The notes under the pieces are model-generated. The model was given only the letters and a program-made list of their open reading frames with translations. It had not been told where the DNA came from and ran no database searches. Shown piece after piece: positions 51,579 to 60,350 of a stretch of 64,000 nt of DNA (position 1 is its first letter; every line of letters begins with the position of its first letter). The DNA comes from Dyadobacter diqingensis (GTDB lineage Bacteria; Bacteroidota; Bacteroidia; Cytophagales; Spirosomataceae), in assembly GCF_024220585.1 (NCBI RefSeq), contig NZ_JAMXKF010000008.1, positions 248,001-312,000 on the forward strand. The letters run 5' to 3'. A program made the translations under genes and the position numbers.

Positions 51579-53192
51579 ATGGCAAATCAGCAAAGCACGC
51601 AGCAGCTTATTGAAAACCTCAAAGAAAGATATGAAAATGTCAAATTAGGCGGCGGACAAAAGAAGATTGAAGCACATCATAAAAAGGGTAAACTGACGGC
51701 CCGGGAACGTATTAATTATTTGCTGGATGACGAAGCCTATTTTCTGGAAATAGGTGCTTTTGCCGGTGACGGGATGTATGAGGAAGACGGCGGATGTCCG
51801 TCGGGAGGTGTGGTTGCAGGTATTGGCTACATTTCTGGAAAGCAATGTGTTATCGTAGCCAATGACGCCACTGTAAAGGCGGGCGCATGGTTTCCCATCA
51901 CCGCGAAGAAGAATTTGAGGGCTCAGGAAATTTCGATGGAAAATCTGCTGCCTATTATCTATCTGGTGGATAGCGCAGGGGTTTATCTTCCCATGCAGGC
52001 CGAAGTTTTTGCTGATAAGGAGCATTTCGGTCGTATTTTCAGGAATAACGCAAAAATGTCGGCAATGGGCATTGTGCAGATTTCAGCCATTATGGGAAGT
52101 TGCGTGGCTGGAGGTGCGTACTTGCCGATTATGTCCGATGAGGCGCTGATTGTGGAAGGCACCGGTTCTGTTTTTCTGGCCGGTCCTTATCTGGTGAAAT
52201 CATCCGTTGGCGAAGATGTTGATGCCGAAACTTTGGGCGGGGCGACCATGCATTCTGAGATTTCTGGGGTGACGGATAATAAATATCCTGATGATCAATC
52301 ATGCCTTGACGCGATCAAAAGGCATATGGATAAAATCGGTCAGTCTGCCTCAGCAGGGTTTGACAAAAAGGCTTCAATCTCTCCAACACGTTTGGTGGAG
52401 GAAATTTACAATATTCTTCCTGTCGACAGGCTCAAACCATATGACATGAAACACCTGCTCGAATGTATCACTGATGGCTCTGAGCTGGATGAATACAAAC
52501 CGGATTATGGTAAGACAATCATTTGTACATATGCCCGGATTGACGGTTGGGCGGTAGGCATTGTGGCCAATCAGCGGAAAATGGTAAAATCCGGGAAAGG
52601 TGAAATGCAGATGGGCGGCGTGATTTACGGGGAGTCCGCCGACAAGGCAGCGAGATTTATTATGAACTGCAATCAAAAAAAGATCCCACTGGTGTTTTTT
52701 CATGATGTAACGGGTTTTATGGTCGGGAGCCGCGCCGAGCAGGGCGGGATAATAAAGGATGGCGCAAAAATGGTTAATGCCGTTGCGAATTCCGTAGTGC
52801 CTAAATTTACTTTTATCGTCGGGAATTCCTACGGAGCCGGTAATTACGCCATGTGTGGAAAAGCTTATGACCCAAGGCTGATTTATGCCTGGCCGACGGC
52901 GCAAATGGCGGTTATGAGCGGAGCAACCGCCGCGAAAACATTGGTACAGATTCAAACAGCCACTTTAAAAGCCCAGGGGAAGGAGATTACAGCAGAGGCT
53001 GAGCAGGAATTGCTGGATCAGATAACGGATCGCTACAATGAAGAATTATCACCGTACCATGCGGCTGCGCGATTATGGGTGGACGGGATTATTGACCCTG
53101 TTGAAACACGGAAAATTATTTCGGTAGGCATTGAAGCAGCCAACCACGCCCCGATCACAGAAAGATTTAATGTTGGGGTAATTCAGGTTTGA
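51579..53192 (+). CDS. Acyl-CoA carboxylase beta (carboxyltransferase) subunit
   Basis: Biotin-dependent carboxyltransferase of 537 aa, propionyl- or methylcrotonyl-CoA carboxylase type. Crotonase-fold halves are visible: GKLTARERINYLLDD and GGCPSGGVVAGIGYISGKQ in the N half, VVAGGAYLP-like CVAGGAYLPIMSDEALIVEGTG at the acyl-CoA site, and in the C half HDVTGFMVGSRAEQGGIIKDGAK and NSYGAGNYAMCGKAYDPRL. A TTG at 51552 would add nine residues; the ATG at 51579 (MANQQSTQQL) is preferred. The biotin carboxylase/alpha subunit is not adjacent. Possible roles are odd-chain fatty acid or leucine breakdown. Confidence 0.93.
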   Translation: MANQQSTQQLIENLKERYENVKLGGGQKKIEAHHKKGKLTARERINYLLDDEAYFLEIGAFAGDGMYEEDGGCPSGGVVAGIGYISGKQCVIVANDATVKAGAWFPITAKKNLRAQEISMENLLPIIYLVDSAGVYLPMQAEVFADKEHFGRIFRNNAKMSAMGIVQISAIMGSCVAGGAYLPIMSDEALIVEGTGSVFLAGPYLVKSSVGEDVDAETLGGATMHSEISGVTDNKYPDDQSCLDAIKRHMDKIGQSASAGFDKKASISPTRLVEEIYNILPVDRLKPYDMKHLLECITDGSELDEYKPDYGKTIICTYARIDGWAVGIVANQRKMVKSGKGEMQMGGVIYGESADKAARFIMNCNQKKIPLVFFHDVTGFMVGSRAEQGGIIKDGAKMVNAVANSVVPKFTFIVGNSYGAGNYAMCGKAYDPRLIYAWPTAQMAVMSGATAAKTLVQIQTATLKAQGKEITAEAEQELLDQITDRYNEELSPYHAAARLWVDGIIDPVETRKIISVGIEAANHAPITERFNVGVIQV

Positions 53193-53201
53193 GGAAGAAA
53201 A

Positions 53202-53234
53202 AAAGAAGTCAAGTTTTCAAAACTTGACTTCTTT
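53202..53234. terminator. Bidirectional terminator between the carboxylase and purB
   Basis: Perfect 16-bp inverted repeat (53202-53217 and 53219-53234) with one central base; A and T runs at both ends. Confidence 0.85.
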
Positions 53235-53260
53235 AAGTTTCACCAAAATAAAAATATCAA

Positions 53261-54616
53261 TTACCGTGTCTCCTCAACAACACCCAGATAATTAAATGGA
53301 GTGATCTGTCTTAGTTCTTCACGGATGCTTTCAGACACATCCAGGGTTTCAATGAAATGAGACATGGATTCGTGCGTAATTTTTTCGTTCGTACGCGTTA
53401 GCGATTTTAGTGCTTCGTATGGTTTTGGATAACCTTCACGACGAAGAATTGTCTGGATAGCTTCTGAAACCACCGCCCAGTTTTCTTCAAGTTCAGATTT
53501 CAAAACATCTTCGTTCAGCTCCAATTTGCCCAATCCTTTGATCAAAGAATTAAGGGCAATGGCCTGATGCGCCAATGGCACACCGATATTACGAAGTACC
53601 GTTGAATCCGTTAAATCTCTCTGCAAGCGGGAAATCGGCAATTTTTGTGCAAAATGCTCAAACAAGGCAGAAGCAAGTCCCAGGTTACCTTCCGAGTTTT
53701 CAAAATCGATCGGATTCACTTTATGCGGCATAGCAGAAGAACCTACTTCACCGGCCTTAATTTTCTGTTTGAAATAACCCATGGAAATGTAAGTCCACAT
53801 ATCCCGGTTAAGGTCGGTTAAAATGGTATTGACTCTTTTCAGGTTATCAAAAATGGCGGCCAAATTATCGTAGTGCTCGATCTGTGTTGTATGACGGCTG
53901 CGTTTCAGACCTAAGCCATCAACAAAATGATTCCCGAAAGCCATCCAGTCCTGCTGTGGATAAGCCACGTGGTGCGCGTTAAAGTTACCTGTTGCACCAC
54001 CAAATTTTGCCGAATGCGGGATTTTTTCCAGCATTTCCAGCTGACGCTCCAATCTTTCAACGAATACCAGGAATTCTTTCCCAACGCGTGTCGGAGAAGC
54101 TGGCTGTCCGTGCGTGAAAGCAAGCATCGGAATATTTTTCCACTCGATGGACATCCTCTTAAGTACAAAAAGAACCTGACGGAAAAGCGGCTTAATGGTT
54201 CTTTCCAATGCATCTTTCAGGGAAAGAGGAATGGCTGTGTTGTTGATATCCTGAGATGTAAGACCGAAGTGAATGAACTCCTGATAAGCCTCAATACCCA
54301 GTTTTTCGAATTGTTCTTTGATAAAATATTCAACCGCCTTTACGTCGTGGTTGGTTTCCTTCTCGATATCCTTGATATGCAAGGCATTTTCCTCATTAAA
54401 ATCTTCGTAGATCTTACGTAAAGAAGGATAGAGTTTCTTGTCAAATTCTGATAACTGAGGAAGTGGAATTTCACAAAGCGCTATGAAATATTCTACTTCT
54501 ACGTATACTCTGTAATAGATAAGAGCGTATTCAGAAAAATAAGCGGAAAGTTCAGATACTTGCTTATAGTAGCGACCGTCGACCGGCGAAATAGCCGTAA
54601 GTTGATTTAATGACAT
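53261..54616 (-). CDS. purB: Adenylosuccinate lyase
   Basis: Fumarase-superfamily enzyme of 451 aa that releases fumarate from SAICAR and adenylosuccinate in purine synthesis. The N-terminus LTAISPVDGRYYKQVSELS is the classical PurB start. TNHDVKAVEYFIKEQF, FGLTSQDINNTAIPL and the superfamily signature GSSAMPHKVNPIDFENSEG (with the catalytic Ser loop) are all present. The length matches the long E. coli-like PurB form. Its -7 element lies at 54648-54655. Convergent with the carboxylase gene, divergent from the glycerol facilitator gene. Confidence 0.97.
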   Translation of the reverse strand: MSLNQLTAISPVDGRYYKQVSELSAYFSEYALIYYRVYVEVEYFIALCEIPLPQLSEFDKKLYPSLRKIYEDFNEENALHIKDIEKETNHDVKAVEYFIKEQFEKLGIEAYQEFIHFGLTSQDINNTAIPLSLKDALERTIKPLFRQVLFVLKRMSIEWKNIPMLAFTHGQPASPTRVGKEFLVFVERLERQLEMLEKIPHSAKFGGATGNFNAHHVAYPQQDWMAFGNHFVDGLGLKRSRHTTQIEHYDNLAAIFDNLKRVNTILTDLNRDMWTYISMGYFKQKIKAGEVGSSAMPHKVNPIDFENSEGNLGLASALFEHFAQKLPISRLQRDLTDSTVLRNIGVPLAHQAIALNSLIKGLGKLELNEDVLKSELEENWAVVSEAIQTILRREGYPKPYEALKSLTRTNEKITHESMSHFIETLDVSESIREELRQITPFNYLGVVEETR

Positions 54617-54647
54617 GATTTACAATGCAAAGAGATAAATTTTAGTG

Positions 54648-54655
54648 CAAAGTTA
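54648..54655 (-). promoter_or_regulatory. Candidate -7 element for purB
   Basis: Minus-strand TAACTTTG, an exact TAnnTTTG, 31 bases before the purB ATG. Confidence 0.45.
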
Positions 54656-54775
54656 GTAGAATTCACGAGCACAAACTGGTATAATCGTTACGAAATATTC
54701 TTTTTGGTATTTGTCTAGGTTATTTTAATACTATTTACATATTTGCCAAACAATCTTTATCCCTATTCCATCCTT

Positions 54776-55516
54776 ATGCAGCAAACCCCATTCATCGGAG
54801 AATTAATCGGTACCATGATAATCATTTTGTTAGGAAACGGAGTGGTTGCCAATGTGGTTTTGAAACAGACAAAAGGAGAAAATGGAGGATGGATTGTGAT
54901 CACAGCAGGCTGGGCCTTTGCTGTAACCTTTGGCGTTTTTGTGGCCAACGCATTCGGAAGCCCGGGTGCGCATCTGAATCCCGCCGTGACGATTGCGTTT
55001 GCTGTTCTGAAAAGTGATTACAGTAATGTCGTATCATTTATTTCTGCGCAGTTAATAGGTGCATTTCTGGGCGCGGTTCTGGTTTGGCTGCAATATCTGC
55101 CGCATTGGAAAGCCACAGAAGATCATGGGAGCAAACTGGCTTGTTTTTCAACCAATCCCGCTATCAACTCTCCGATTGCCAACTTTCTTAGCGAATTTAT
55201 AGCAACTATCGTACTGATTATCGGTATTGCCGCCATTGGTTTTTCTGGAACCTCCGACGTTCAACGCGGACCGATTCCTTCCGGTATTGCCCCTTATCTT
55301 GTGGGTTTGCTTGTTTGGAGCATTGGCCTCTCTTTGGGCGGGACCACAGGGTATGCGATTAATCCCGTCAGAGATTTGGGGCCGCGGATTGCACATGCGA
55401 TTCTCCCTATTCCCAACAAAGGATCGTCGCAGTGGGGATATGCCTGGGTTCCGATCGCCGGGCCCGTTTTGGGTGCCATTGTGGGAGCTGTTATCCTGCG
55501 CATGTTTTCATTTTAA
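54776..55516 (+). CDS. Aquaglyceroporin, glycerol facilitator-like MIP channel
   Basis: Six-helix channel of 246 aa. The two half-helix motifs are HLNPAVTIAFA (NPA) and GYAINPVRDLGPRIAHA (NPV instead of NPA). The Asp after the second motif (NPVRD) marks the glycerol-conducting GlpF subgroup, not water-only aquaporins. GELIGTMIIILLGNGVVANVVL is the usual first helix. The frame opens at a TTG (54743), but the ATG at 54776 (MQQTPFIGE) matches the family. An ACATATTTGCC stretch just upstream resembles a promoter. No glycerol kinase or dehydrogenase is adjacent. Confidence 0.93.
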   Translation: MQQTPFIGELIGTMIIILLGNGVVANVVLKQTKGENGGWIVITAGWAFAVTFGVFVANAFGSPGAHLNPAVTIAFAVLKSDYSNVVSFISAQLIGAFLGAVLVWLQYLPHWKATEDHGSKLACFSTNPAINSPIANFLSEFIATIVLIIGIAAIGFSGTSDVQRGPIPSGIAPYLVGLLVWSIGLSLGGTTGYAINPVRDLGPRIAHAILPIPNKGSSQWGYAWVPIAGPVLGAIVGAVILRMFSF

Positions 55517-55535
55517 CCAATAAATTCCTTGCACC

Positions 55536-56024
55536 ATGGCCAAGAAAATTCTTATCGGTCTGTTGGTTGTTTTGGTTCTGATTCAATTGATCAGACCAAC
55601 CCGGAATGAGTCGACTGCGATGTCGGCAAACCACATCGAAAAACAGTACATTGTTCCGGAAAATGTCAAACTGATTTTAGGTAAAGCCTGCGGGGATTGC
55701 CATTCAAATAATACGGTCTATCCATGGTATGCGCAGTTGCAGCCGGGTGCATGGTTTATCAACCACCATATTGTTGATGGTAAAAAACATTTTAACTTAT
55801 CAGAGTTTGCTGATTATGATCCAAAAAAAGCCGATCATAAACTGGATGAACTGGTGGAAGAAATCGAGGGGCACGGCATGCCTCTGGAATCCTATCTCTG
55901 GCTGCATCCGGATGCAAAACTGACAGAAACGGAAATCACGGAGGTAGTGGATTGGGCAAACGGAATCCGCAAGGAAATCCAGACCACTTATCCCGAAGCT
56001 TTTGTAAAAAAGGATAAAGAATAA
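55536..56024 (+). CDS. Haem-binding domain protein (Haem_bd family)
   Basis: A 162-aa protein with an N-terminal membrane segment (about residues 4-20, ILIGLLVVLVLIQLIRP) and one haem c motif, ACGDCHSNNTVYPWYAQ (CGDCH). The CHSN-x-T-x-YPWY run is diagnostic of the Bacteroidota Haem_bd domain. A Met ligand is likely in EGHGMPLESYLWLHP. It probably serves as a small periplasmic redox protein tethered to the inner membrane. It lies 19 bases after the glycerol facilitator gene, which may be accidental. Confidence 0.88.
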   Translation: MAKKILIGLLVVLVLIQLIRPTRNESTAMSANHIEKQYIVPENVKLILGKACGDCHSNNTVYPWYAQLQPGAWFINHHIVDGKKHFNLSEFADYDPKKADHKLDELVEEIEGHGMPLESYLWLHPDAKLTETEITEVVDWANGIRKEIQTTYPEAFVKKDKE

Positions 56025-56107
56025 AATGACAGTATTCAACGAATTTTAAACAAAACGAGCGCGGATAATATCAAACTAATTTGCTCTAATTTCACAACAA
56101 TATCACG

Positions 56108-56563
56108 ATGAGATTTGACTACATCTTCAAAGATGCTTTCGATACGTTTAAAGTTTTTCAAAATCTGACCGTTGATCAGGCCAACGAGCTTCCTGAAAAC
56201 GCACCGCAAAGTATCTGGCAGATTCTAAATCATCTGGCAATTTTACAGGAAGAGGAGTTGACAATACTTAATGATATGAACCAGAAAAGTGCTGTAAAAG
56301 AATCAGAATCGTGGGTTGAACAAAAGACAGTCGATGACCAGACGCAGCTTGACCGCATTTTGGTACAATTGAATAAACAAATAATGTCTGTAAAAGCCAA
56401 GGTATCTGAGCTGAGCATTTCGACAAATAATCTGGAACAAAAATTAATTGCTGTTCAAAATTTTTCAGTGCACTTGTCTTTTCATTTAGGAGAAATCGTT
56501 TTAATCAGACGAATGAACGGAAGTTATCCACTTGCCGCCGATATGAAAGATTTTCTGGCCTAG
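56108..56563 (+). CDS. DinB/YfiT-fold protein
   Basis: A 151-aa four-helix-bundle protein of the DinB-like family. MRFDYIFKDAFDTFKVF and SIWQILNHLAILQEEEL supply the first metal-type His (NHL), and FSVHLSFHLGEIVLIRRM supplies the His pair of the last helix, so all three metal positions seem kept. Members include thiol transferases and metal-dependent hydrolases; the activity here is unknown. Its stop is 2 bases from the stop of the convergent minus-strand gene, with no terminator between. Confidence 0.82.
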   Translation: MRFDYIFKDAFDTFKVFQNLTVDQANELPENAPQSIWQILNHLAILQEEELTILNDMNQKSAVKESESWVEQKTVDDQTQLDRILVQLNKQIMSVKAKVSELSISTNNLEQKLIAVQNFSVHLSFHLGEIVLIRRMNGSYPLAADMKDFLA

Positions 56564-56565
56564 AT

Positions 56566-58749
56566 CTAATTCACAAACACTTCGTCAATAAATACCCAGG
56601 CTTTTTCTCCTTTTCCGGGATGCCAGGACGGTAACTTTGATAAAGGTTTGGCTATAACTTTCAAACAGCCTATTTCCTGTGTGCCGAAATCAAAATCAAA
56701 TACCAGATTTTCTGAATTGGAAGTTGTTTTTACAGGCGTCTCAGGATTAAGTACCTTTAATAACTTCATCTGCTTTTCATTCGCACCACCCCAGACTTCA
56801 ATACGAACCGGTGGGAAGATATATCCGCCAACATTGCGCAACATACTCAGCGTCACACTTTGTGCCTTAACAGGTTTGTTAAAATACAAATAAGCCTGAA
56901 AATCTACATCGCGGTAACCCAGCCATTTACCACTCGAAGTGGATTGATCGCTTTTTACACCATCGTACAAAGTTTTCGCACCCTGCGCCGGATATTTAAT
57001 ATCGGTCTTGGTAATCAACCTTGCGCTATCCGCATGGAAAGTGGATTTGAAGAAAAACTTTTCGACAGTCTTGCTACCATACCAGCCTTTTTTGAATGCC
57101 CTGGCTTTGATTTTTGTGTTTTTTGCGGCAGGAAAAGGCTTGTTATAAACAAGCGACGTCGTGCTGTCCGGCTCCGAACCATCGAGGGTGTAGCGAATAA
57201 CCGTTCCGGGAATCTGGTGTTTCAGCCGGATTTCCGTATTTCCTGACAAAATCTGGCTTTCATTTTCTATAACAGGCGGGTTGAGGTTCAGCACCAGCGT
57301 ATCACCGCGAAACCCGGTTTCATAATTTATTCCGGCCGACTTTTTCAAGGTTATCATTTCATCCGGTGTCAATTCGGTATTCCAGACAAATACATTTTTC
57401 AGGGAAGGTATCTGTGAAAGTGCCTGAACCTGGGCAAGTTTTACTTTTGTGCCGCTCAACGACAGACTTCTCAATTTTGGCAGTTTTTTCAACTCCTGCA
57501 ATGTCGAGCCGGTAATATCGGTAAAATTCAGGATCAGTTTTCGTAACTCCGTAAACTGGCTTATCGTTTTCAGATCCTCGTCTTTGACCGGCATTTTACT
57601 CAAATCCATTTGGATGATCTGGCCTTTCAAAGGAGCCAGCGCACCGATATCCTCCGCTTTAAAATTGGCGCGGTTGTAGAAATTGACTGCCAAAGCAGGA
57701 GATTCCGCCGCCACCGACTTAATCAGACGATAAGTAGAATTCAACTCCTTGATTTTGTCGGCACTGGCTGCGCTAAACGCATATTTTTCCTCAGCCTCTC
57801 CACTAGCCAGCACATTTTGTGCATAACTATACATCGGGCTCTGCGGATTAAGCGATTTAACCATCAGATCAAATTTCGAACCACCTTTGATCCATGCTTC
57901 CAGCAATGCTATTTCCTCGTCTGTCAAAGGCACTTTTCCTCTCGGCGGCATGTGTTTTTTGTCGTCCAGCGGCAAATGCACCCTTGTTAATAACACGCCC
58001 AAATCTACTTTGGTCGTATCCCAGGGAGTGCCTTCTTTTCCGCCTTTTGCAAACAGCTCTTTGGTCTGCATCTGCAAATCTCCTTTTGATTTCTGGGCAT
58101 TATGGCACGAAATACATTTTTGTTCTAGAATTGGCTCCACCAGATCCGTATACACATTCGCTTCTTCGAAAGTTACCTTGTCATTTTCAACCATAGCGAG
58201 TTGCATCGGGGCCGTTAAAAAATCTTCTCCATGGGTAAGATTTCCGCCCAAATGGCCTCCTATTAATAACATAACCAGCAATGAAACCGATATTAGCTTC
58301 GCCGGCAGTTTCCAGGGCGGCAAATATTTTTTGAAGCTGTACCAGACGATACTGCAAAGCGAAATGATAACTCCCAGCCATTTGTGCCAGAAAAGGGCAT
58401 CTGCTTCATATCCTTCTTCGCGGGATAATACAAAACCGGAAAACGCCGCCACAACGGATGTCAGTGTCCCGATCAGTAATAAAGTATCCGCCAGGTTTTC
58501 ATTCCACTTACCAGAATCTTCTTTTTCGACGAGGAGAATCCAGATCGAATAGAGCATCAGCACAACCAGTGGAAAATGCAAAACCAAAGGGTGCATACGT
58601 CCGAATGATTGCATCCAGACCGGCACCACAAACCGGTTTTCAAAAAGTAAAAGAAAAACTAAAAGGCCATTCAGAAAGAAGGCAAAATTATAAACCCATC
58701 CCTTCCAATCTGAAAAAGAACGGCCGTCTGGTCGTGATGCTGACTCCAT
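56566..58749 (-). CDS. Chimeric DUF2231 / planctomycete-type cytochrome c / LRR protein
   Basis: A 727-aa multidomain membrane protein. Domains in order: DUF2231-like membrane part (about residues 15-180, several helices, HPLVLHFPLVVLMLYS); planctomycete-type cytochrome c (about 195-300) with haem motif KCISCHNAQKSKGDLQM and MPPRGKVPLTDEEI (distal Met); leucine-rich segment (about 375-460, ELRKLILNFTDITGST, KLRSLSLSGTKV); a chitobiase-C-like/FN3-type domain with RYTLDGSEPDSTTS; and a C-terminal discoidin-like beta domain ending VFIDEVFVN. The start ATG overlaps the TAA of the DUF1501 gene by one base, so translation is coupled. It is the last gene of a three-gene block and is thought to carry electrons from, or anchor, a carbohydrate-acting complex; that role is inference. 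Confidence 0.85.
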   Translation of the reverse strand: MESASRPDGRSFSDWKGWVYNFAFFLNGLLVFLLLFENRFVVPVWMQSFGRMHPLVLHFPLVVLMLYSIWILLVEKEDSGKWNENLADTLLLIGTLTSVVAAFSGFVLSREEGYEADALFWHKWLGVIISLCSIVWYSFKKYLPPWKLPAKLISVSLLVMLLIGGHLGGNLTHGEDFLTAPMQLAMVENDKVTFEEANVYTDLVEPILEQKCISCHNAQKSKGDLQMQTKELFAKGGKEGTPWDTTKVDLGVLLTRVHLPLDDKKHMPPRGKVPLTDEEIALLEAWIKGGSKFDLMVKSLNPQSPMYSYAQNVLASGEAEEKYAFSAASADKIKELNSTYRLIKSVAAESPALAVNFYNRANFKAEDIGALAPLKGQIIQMDLSKMPVKDEDLKTISQFTELRKLILNFTDITGSTLQELKKLPKLRSLSLSGTKVKLAQVQALSQIPSLKNVFVWNTELTPDEMITLKKSAGINYETGFRGDTLVLNLNPPVIENESQILSGNTEIRLKHQIPGTVIRYTLDGSEPDSTTSLVYNKPFPAAKNTKIKARAFKKGWYGSKTVEKFFFKSTFHADSARLITKTDIKYPAQGAKTLYDGVKSDQSTSSGKWLGYRDVDFQAYLYFNKPVKAQSVTLSMLRNVGGYIFPPVRIEVWGGANEKQMKLLKVLNPETPVKTTSNSENLVFDFDFGTQEIGCLKVIAKPLSKLPSWHPGKGEKAWVFIDEVFVN

Positions 58750-60206
58750 TAAACAATAATTCCTTTTACTAATTTGCCAGCAACATCAGTCAGTCTGTAT
58801 CTGCGTCCCTGATGCTTGTAAACTAATTTTTCGTGATCCAAACCTAACTGATTTAATATGGTAGCATGGAAATCATGCACATGAACCGGGTCTTTTACAA
58901 TGTTATAACCAAATTCATCCGTCTCTCCATAGACAATGCCAGGTTTCACGCCACCACCAGCCATCCAGACTGTGAAGGCACGCGGATGATGATCGCGACC
59001 GTAATTATCCTTAGTCAAAGTACCCTGACAATAGTTCGTACGTCCAAATTCTCCTCCCCATATTACCAGTGTTTCATCCAGCAGGCCCCGTTGTTTCAGG
59101 TCGGTGATCAGTGCAGCCGATGCCTGATCGACATCCATACACTGTCCTTTTATTTCGTTTGGCAAACCACCATGGCTGTCCCAGCCCTGATGATAAAGTT
59201 GTATAAAACGAACGCCCTGTTCAGAAAGCTTTCTTGCTAAAAGACAATTTGCAGCATAAGTCCCGGGCACCAAACACTCCGGTCCGTACATTTTCACGAT
59301 TGATTCCGGTTCCCGGGTCATATCCGTGATTTCAGGAACGGCCGTTTGCATCCGATAGGCCATTTCATACTGCTGAATCTTGGCCGTAACTTCCGGATCT
59401 CCGAATTCATCAAATGTATTTTGATTCAGCTGAGAAAGTTTATCCAGCATTTTTCGTCTTTCCTCCCGGTTCATACCATCTGGATCATTCAAATACAGTA
59501 CAGGATTTTCTCCGCTGCTGAATTGTACGCCCTGATGGACAGAATCCAAAAAGCCATTCGTCCACAATTTTGAATAAACTCCTTGTCCGTTTCCTTTTCC
59601 CCTTGACAACAGCACACAAAAACCTGGCAAATTCTGGTTTTCGCTGCCCAAGCCATAACTCAGCCATGCGCCCATACTGGGCCGGTTTCCTACCTGAGCC
59701 CCTGTCTGAAAGAATGTCAGTGCCGGGTCATGGTTTATCGCCTCCGTATTCAGGGTTTTGATAATACATAGGTCATCGACGATCTTGGACATATGGGGCA
59801 ATAATTCGCTCATCCAGGCGCCCGATTTTCCATATTGCGCAAAATTAAAAACAGAGCCTGCCAAAGGAAACTTAGCCTGATTTGCCGTCATACCGGTCAG
59901 GCGCTGACCCGCACGAATGGATTCAGGTAAATCCTGACCATGCATTTTATTGAGCATGGGCTTATAGTCAAATAAATCCAGCTGCGAAGGCGCTCCGTTC
60001 TGAAAAAGGTAAATAACCCTTTTCGCTTTCGGGGCAAAATGTGGCAAACCCGCCATGAGGTCATTCACATCGCTTTCCCCTCCGCCTTTAAAAATGTCAG
60101 GTATGAGTAAGGAACCCAAGGCAGCACTCCCCAAGCCCAGACTAAGCTTGGACAAAAAGTGTCTTCGGTTTGTGTTTAAGCCAAAATCAAAAATAGGTTT
60201 TTCCAT
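58749..60206 (-). CDS. DUF1501 family Tat-exported protein (sulfatase-like fold)
   Basis: A 485-aa exported protein. The N-terminus has a twin-arginine signal, NTNRRHFLSKLSLGLGSAALG, so it is folded before export. The DUF1501 body shows PKAKRVIYLFQNGAPSQLDLFDYKP, FIQLYHQGWDSHGG, VIWGGEFGRTNYCQG and GRDHHPRAFTVWMAGGG, which resemble the metal-binding residues of alkaline-phosphatase/sulfatase folds. Activity of the family is unproven. It lies between the DUF1549/DUF1553 gene (141 bases upstream) and the cytochrome-LRR gene, with which it overlaps by one base. Such pairs are typical of Planctomycetes and some Bacteroidota. Confidence 0.93.
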   Translation of the reverse strand: MEKPIFDFGLNTNRRHFLSKLSLGLGSAALGSLLIPDIFKGGGESDVNDLMAGLPHFAPKAKRVIYLFQNGAPSQLDLFDYKPMLNKMHGQDLPESIRAGQRLTGMTANQAKFPLAGSVFNFAQYGKSGAWMSELLPHMSKIVDDLCIIKTLNTEAINHDPALTFFQTGAQVGNRPSMGAWLSYGLGSENQNLPGFCVLLSRGKGNGQGVYSKLWTNGFLDSVHQGVQFSSGENPVLYLNDPDGMNREERRKMLDKLSQLNQNTFDEFGDPEVTAKIQQYEMAYRMQTAVPEITDMTREPESIVKMYGPECLVPGTYAANCLLARKLSEQGVRFIQLYHQGWDSHGGLPNEIKGQCMDVDQASAALITDLKQRGLLDETLVIWGGEFGRTNYCQGTLTKDNYGRDHHPRAFTVWMAGGGVKPGIVYGETDEFGYNIVKDPVHVHDFHATILNQLGLDHEKLVYKHQGRRYRLTDVAGKLVKGIIV

Positions 60207-60216
60207 AGGGAATCGG

Positions 60217-60350
60217 TTTTGGCTATCAGCTGTTGGCTTTTAGCTAAGTCCAGGGTAATAATTTCTTCTTAATAAAACGACATTAAATTCTACTTCTAAA
60301 AACCTTGGATCGAGCCAGGCCTAACCGCTAATAGCCAACAGCTGGACTTA
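60217..60350. repeat. Inverted copies of the dispersed TAGCTGTTGGC repeat
   Basis: CAGCTGTTGGCT (60227-60238) recurs as its exact reverse complement AGCCAACAGCTG (60333-60344), and TAAGTCCAG (60245-60253) recurs as CTGGACTTA (60342-60350), so two copies face each other across the gap between the DUF1501 and DUF1549/1553 genes. The right copy overlaps the upstream gene's stop codon. The T run needed for a terminator is missing. Confidence 0.55.

Noticed and set aside
53927..54421. 164-aa plus-strand frame inside purB
   Set aside because: purB is a clear full-length conserved gene on the other strand; the plus frame reads as a low-quality shadow without a start context.
57887..58552. 221-aa plus-strand frame opposite the cytochrome-LRR chimera
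   Set aside because: The minus-strand gene has haem, LRR and DUF2231 features in the right order; the plus frame has none.
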